Source of the DNA: Gammaproteobacteria bacterium
GTDB taxonomy: Bacteria; Pseudomonadota; Gammaproteobacteria; DSM-16500
NCBI GenBank assembly: GCA_004322325.1
Contig: SCTP01000071.1
Span: 1-8,543 of the forward strand
Length of the DNA stretch: 8,543 nucleotides
Direction of reading: 5' to 3'
The notes below the pieces were generated by a model, which saw only the letters and a program-made list of their open reading frames with translations, ran no database searches and was not told the DNA's origin. Of this stretch, positions 6,008 through 8,543 are shown piece after piece. The position numbers were made by a program, and so were the translations under genes. How positions within the stretch are numbered: position 1 is the stretch's first letter; each line of letters begins with the position of its first letter.

Positions 6008-6819
6008 AATATTCCCCCGCTTATTTTCCTGCACGACATGCCTTAAGTGTCGGTTTCGCCGTGTTACTAGCTGTTTTTGTGAATCATTATTTTGCCAAGA
6101 GTGGTGGCGGATGGGTGATTCTAACTACTTTTCTCGTTAGTCAAACGACACGCGGTACGCCTTTGCGGCAAAGTATTATTTTCTCCTTTCTTATTATTTT
6201 AGCGATTCTACTTTTTTCATTTGATTTTAATTTGCTTCGTTATCAAATGATGGAAGTAAGTATAGGGGCTATTATTAGTATCATCTGCAATCAATTTATT
6301 TTCCCTATTCATTTCGATGTCGAATTTCGCCAAAGTTTGATTCCCATCTTAAAAGTGCTTAAAGAACATCCGCAAACCATCCCTCCTCTCGATTATCCTG
6401 AATGGGTTTATGAAGTTGGTTTTAATCCTGGCTTGCGTTCTGGATTTCGATTTTTTCTCGTGCATATTGATTGGATTATCGAGCTATTTTGTTCGATGAA
6501 TTATTTGCTAGCGCGAGGTGAGCAAAGTGGTTTATTTCAAGAATTATCAGAGCTCATTGCTATTACTCAACAAAAAAATCAGGAATTATTTGATATTTTG
6601 ATTGAATTTTTTCAAAACAATAACTTCACAGAAATTCATTCCGATTTCACCAGTGATATTGTCGCTCTCGAAACAGCAACGCGACAAATTATTCCCCAGC
6701 AGCTTGAGCTCTTAGATATTTCAGCTGACTATGTCACGTTGACTGCATTCGTGCGTGATATGAAAGATTTACGCACACTGCTGTTGCAATTAGTGATGGC
6801 CATTGCCCCGCAAAAATAA
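6004..6819 (+). CDS. FUSC / aromatic acid exporter-like membrane protein, possible C-terminal half
   Basis: A 271-residue protein with hydrophobic segments at about 13-29, 36-48, 57-72 and 82-101, then a soluble helical region (105-271). Two stretches recall the FUSC/ArAE family: ARHALSVGFAV...GGGWVILTTFLVSQ (10-47), like the repeated helix and 'gyWvlLT' segment of FUSC domains, and GAIISIICNQFIFP (88-101) leading into an EFRQSL...L..L helix, like the usual 'G...l.n.l.fP' end of the membrane domain. FUSC proteins are exporters or predicted exporters of aromatic acids and related compounds, usually around 350-700 residues in one chain; this one is short and preceded by a second half-like protein with an ATGA overlap. 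GAGGA at 5996-6000 is only 3 nt from the ATG. It is the last gene of the pet operon and converges on the toxin gene, with no obvious terminator between. The substrate is unknown. Confidence 0.6.
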   Translation: MKYSPAYFPARHALSVGFAVLLAVFVNHYFAKSGGGWVILTTFLVSQTTRGTPLRQSIIFSFLIILAILLFSFDFNLLRYQMMEVSIGAIISIICNQFIFPIHFDVEFRQSLIPILKVLKEHPQTIPPLDYPEWVYEVGFNPGLRSGFRFFLVHIDWIIELFCSMNYLLARGEQSGLFQELSELIAITQQKNQELFDILIEFFQNNNFTEIHSDFTSDIVALETATRQIIPQQLELLDISADYVTLTAFVRDMKDLRTLLLQLVMAIAPQK

Positions 6820-6851
6820 AGTAAGTGTTCACGGGAGTGCAAAATTGTCAT

Positions 6852-7286
6852 TTAATGTTCATTAGTGATTAATGAGATACCAAGAATTTTCGCTGCTTGG
6901 TTAAGTCTATGATCAAAGCAGGCAAATTCTACTGATTGTTTAGTTGATTTTTGTAAATGTTCAACGGCAGCTAAATGTACGCTATCGTAGGCGCGTAATG
7001 CAAAAGCTTCTGCAAATTCTGCGGCACGCAGAATAAGCGCTGGGAGCATGCTTATTTGTAAATAATTTTCCCAATCAGCAATAAATTCTCGCTTTAGTGT
7101 AATAAGTTGAGTTTCGTTGATTTTACCTTCTCTTTGTAACCGTGCGAAAGTAGCATGCGTTTCTACAAAGGTAATGACATGACTTGATACCGTATCAGCT
7201 TCCTCTATTTTTGAGAGAATAATAGGGGTAAATGCTTCAGTAAAATAAGCTTTGACGAGGGCGGATGTGTCTAAATAAAGAATCAT
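6852..7286 (-). CDS. vapC: PIN-domain toxin of a type II toxin-antitoxin pair (VapC-like)
   Basis: A 144-residue PIN-domain protein. All four acidic residues expected in the metal-binding ribonuclease site are present: Asp6 in YLDTSALVK (4-12), Glu42 in FVETH, Asp101 in LRAYDSVHLAA (97-107) and Asp125 in FDHRLN (124-129). VapC-type toxins cut RNA, often tRNA or rRNA, and are held inactive by the partner antitoxin. The ATG (7286-7284) overlaps the antitoxin TGA by 4 nt, the standard coupled arrangement. The length and intact acidic residues suggest a functional toxin. It is convergent with the FUSC-like gene, with 32 nt between the stops. The RNA target cannot be read from the sequence. Confidence 0.9.
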   Translation of the reverse strand: MILYLDTSALVKAYFTEAFTPIILSKIEEADTVSSHVITFVETHATFARLQREGKINETQLITLKREFIADWENYLQISMLPALILRAAEFAEAFALRAYDSVHLAAVEHLQKSTKQSVEFACFDHRLNQAAKILGISLITNEH

Positions 7287-7543
7287 CTTCGATCTTCCAA
7301 AACATACTCCGCTACTGTCTTACCTTCTATCGCTGGTCTTAATTGTCCTCCCCGAGGTTTTTTGCCATTCCAATGGATACCAGGAGCTGCCATCAATTCT
7401 TTTAGGTTTTCATTGCTTACTTCGATAGGTAAAAGTTTTGCGATAGGAGCGTGATGGGAAGTGATAATAATAGGTTCACCTTCTTTTATCAAATGTAAGT
7501 ACTTGGAAAGATGGTTTTTTAATTCATGTACTGAAACTTTCAT
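7283..7543 (-). CDS. Phd/YefM-family antitoxin paired with the PIN toxin
   Basis: An 86-residue protein. The N-terminal half, MKVSVHELKNHLSKYLHLI then EGEPIIITSHHAPIAKLLP, is the Phd/YefM fold that dimerises and binds operator DNA. The C-terminal stretch HWNGKKPRGG...GKTVAEYVLEDRR is the toxin-binding tail seen in Phd-type partners of VapC toxins. It neutralises the toxin and probably represses its own operon. The ATG at 7543-7541 was chosen because GAGGGA (minus strand, 7556-7551) lies 7 nt upstream and the product then begins exactly like other Phd proteins. The frame stays open further upstream to an ATG at 7660, but that extension runs through the promoter region and into the neighbouring gene and is not credible. 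Confidence 0.9.
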   Translation of the reverse strand: MKVSVHELKNHLSKYLHLIKEGEPIIITSHHAPIAKLLPIEVSNENLKELMAAPGIHWNGKKPRGGQLRPAIEGKTVAEYVLEDRR

Positions 7544-7590
7544 GGCCTTATCCCTCGTTATAAATAGCCTAATTAATCTTAATAATATGA

Positions 7591-7625
7591 CTATATTATA
7601 GCGGTTAAATTTAAATATAGCTATA
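7591..7625 (-). promoter_or_regulatory. Palindromic promoter/operator region of the toxin-antitoxin operon
   Basis: Three palindromes lie side by side: CTATA-T-TATAG at 7591-7601, TTAAATTTAA at 7605-7614 and TATAGCTATA at 7616-7625. Read on the minus strand, the first contains a perfect -10 box, TATAAT (7600-7595), 51 nt ahead of the antitoxin ATG. No good -35 is present at 17 nt. Phd/YefM antitoxins repress their own operons by binding short palindromes at the promoter, so these are candidate operators. The last palindrome overlaps the stop codon of the upstream EPSP-synthase-like gene. Confidence 0.42.
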
Positions 7626-8543
7626 CTTTGACGCTGACGTTCTCCACTAGCTTGTTCCACAAGATAAAGAATTCAGGATAAATTTTATTAACACATTCGA
7701 TATTCTCAATCGTGACGCCGGGTGTTTTAAGTCCTAGTAATGCCAGTCCCATGACAAGATGAGGATCATGTTGCGGATTAATCATGCCACCAATGGGCTT
7801 ACCAGGAAAAATTTTAATCCAATCAGAGCCGGTTTCCACATGAATACCCATTTTCGTAAAGATGGAGGTAATAGCCATCATTCGATTTAATTCTTGTTTT
7901 TTTATAGGACCAATGTGCGCAATACGTGTAGGCGATTGAGCAAAAGGAGCAATACATGCTAGCGCCATAAACGTATCAGAAAAATCACGCATGCTGATTT
8001 CCACGCCATGGAGCTTACTTGTTCCTTTCAAAGTAAGCCCGTGAGCAGTTTCCAAAACATGACAACCCATTTTTTCCAAGACCGATAGAAATTTAACGCT
8101 GACTTGTTTGGATTGCGCACATTGCACGGGTGGAATGCTTAACTCACCACCCGTGACGGCAGCAGCCGCGAAAAAATAAGCAGCCAGTGAAAGGTTGGGT
8201 TCAACAGTATAATCACGTGCGTGATAGCGCTGTGGAACGGGGACTAACAATTGGCCTTGATGAATATGATGAACTAAGACACCAAATTCAGCCATCATGC
8301 TGCAAGTCATTTCGATAAGAGGGCTGCTTTCTTTGTTGAGCGCTTTAAATGTGAAAGCAGAACGCGCATAAGGTGTGATCATGAGGAGAGCAGAAATAAG
8401 TTGTGATGGGATGTTATCTTCAACTAAAAGCGTACCTCCTTCTAACGTATCAAATCCCATCATGGTGATGGGTAATTTGCTAACGTCATTTGGGATAAAC
8501 TGAACGCCTTGGCGTAATAAAATTGAAATTAAGGAAGTCAGTG
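7621..8543 (-). CDS. Divergent EPSP synthase (AroA) family protein, C-terminal part
   Basis: The frame is open from the right edge to a TAG at 7623-7621; 306 residues are visible and the N-terminal third is missing. Residue numbers count from the first visible codon. Family landmarks: GGTLLVEDNIPSQ..SALL (35-53), AAYFFAAAAVTGGE (120-133), a region ending FSDT with Asp189 (E. coli Asp313), KKQELNR (214-220), and ECVNKIYPEFF (282-292) with Lys286 (E. coli Lys411). EPSP synthase joins PEP to shikimate-3-phosphate in the shikimate pathway. By hand alignment with E. coli, several ligand-binding residues differ: Gln216 for Lys340, His261 for Arg386, Pro260 for His385, Asn116 for Asp242, Pro45 for Ser169 and Leu75 for Tyr200; Glu217 and Arg220 match Glu341 and Arg344. 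No frameshift or internal stop is seen. It may be a repurposed paralogue rather than the housekeeping enzyme. Confidence 0.82.
   Translation of the reverse strand, partial: LTSLISILLRQGVQFIPNDVSKLPITMMGFDTLEGGTLLVEDNIPSQLISALLMITPYARSAFTFKALNKESSPLIEMTCSMMAEFGVLVHHIHQGQLLVPVPQRYHARDYTVEPNLSLAAYFFAAAAVTGGELSIPPVQCAQSKQVSVKFLSVLEKMGCHVLETAHGLTLKGTSKLHGVEISMRDFSDTFMALACIAPFAQSPTRIAHIGPIKKQELNRMMAITSIFTKMGIHVETGSDWIKIFPGKPIGGMINPQHDPHLVMGLALLGLKTPGVTIENIECVNKIYPEFFILWNKLVENVSVKV

Noticed and set aside
6820..6851. Terminator between the FUSC-like gene and the toxin gene
   Set aside because: Only CAC-GGGA-GTG, three base pairs, is present with no T-run directly after; too weak to report.
7544..7660. 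Longer antitoxin reading frame starting at 7660
   Set aside because: It crosses the palindromic promoter region and the end of the EPSP-synthase-like gene; the start at 7543 has a good ribosome site and the canonical Phd N-terminus.
8461..8463. ATG as the true start of the EPSP-synthase-like gene
   Set aside because: The frame continues upstream to the window edge with sequence that aligns to the EPSP synthase family, so this is an internal Met.

Overview
The window reads as a chromosomal stretch of a fairly AT-rich gammaproteobacterium. The tatABC, birA and petABC products look gammaproteobacterial, and the overall flavour (short TatB, many long AT-rich membrane proteins, dense overlapping operons) would fit a Legionellales/Coxiellaceae-type or other host-associated lineage. 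That placement is an inference from sequence style, not a phylogeny.

Layout: (1) 1-139, minus strand: 5' end of a SURF1-family cytochrome c oxidase assembly gene, running off the left edge. (2) 214-2496, plus strand: a compact operon of a DUF2909 twin-transmembrane protein, then tatA, tatB, tatC and birA, with gaps of 10 nt or less or with overlaps. (3) 2497-2690: a 194-base gap with no supported gene and only a weak promoter candidate. (4) 2691-6819, plus strand: petA, petB and petC (Rieske protein, cytochrome b, cytochrome c1 of the bc1 complex), followed without a break by two membrane proteins that together resemble the two halves of an FUSC/aromatic-acid-exporter-type protein. (5) 6852-7543, minus strand: a Phd/YefM-type antitoxin and a PIN-domain (VapC-like) toxin, with a palindrome-rich AT-rich leader at 7544-7625. 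(6) 7621-8543, minus strand: the C-terminal part of a divergent EPSP-synthase-family protein, running off the right edge.

How it fits together: much of the window serves the aerobic respiratory chain and its assembly. SURF1 and DUF2909 are typical cytochrome-oxidase-cluster genes. TatABC exports folded proteins, and the Rieske subunit encoded about 1.2 kb downstream of tatC carries a visible twin-arginine motif, making it a probable client of the neighbouring translocase. PetABC forms complex III. The right end is accessory in character: a toxin-antitoxin pair between the end of the pet operon and an EPSP-synthase homologue that lacks several residues normally needed for catalysis.

No RNA gene, insertion sequence, CRISPR array, long repeat or convincing intrinsic terminator was found. 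The most unusual points are the degenerate-looking active site of the EPSP-synthase homologue, the split FUSC-like pair translationally linked to petC, and the cluster of three palindromes in front of the antitoxin gene. The rest is well-known cellular machinery.
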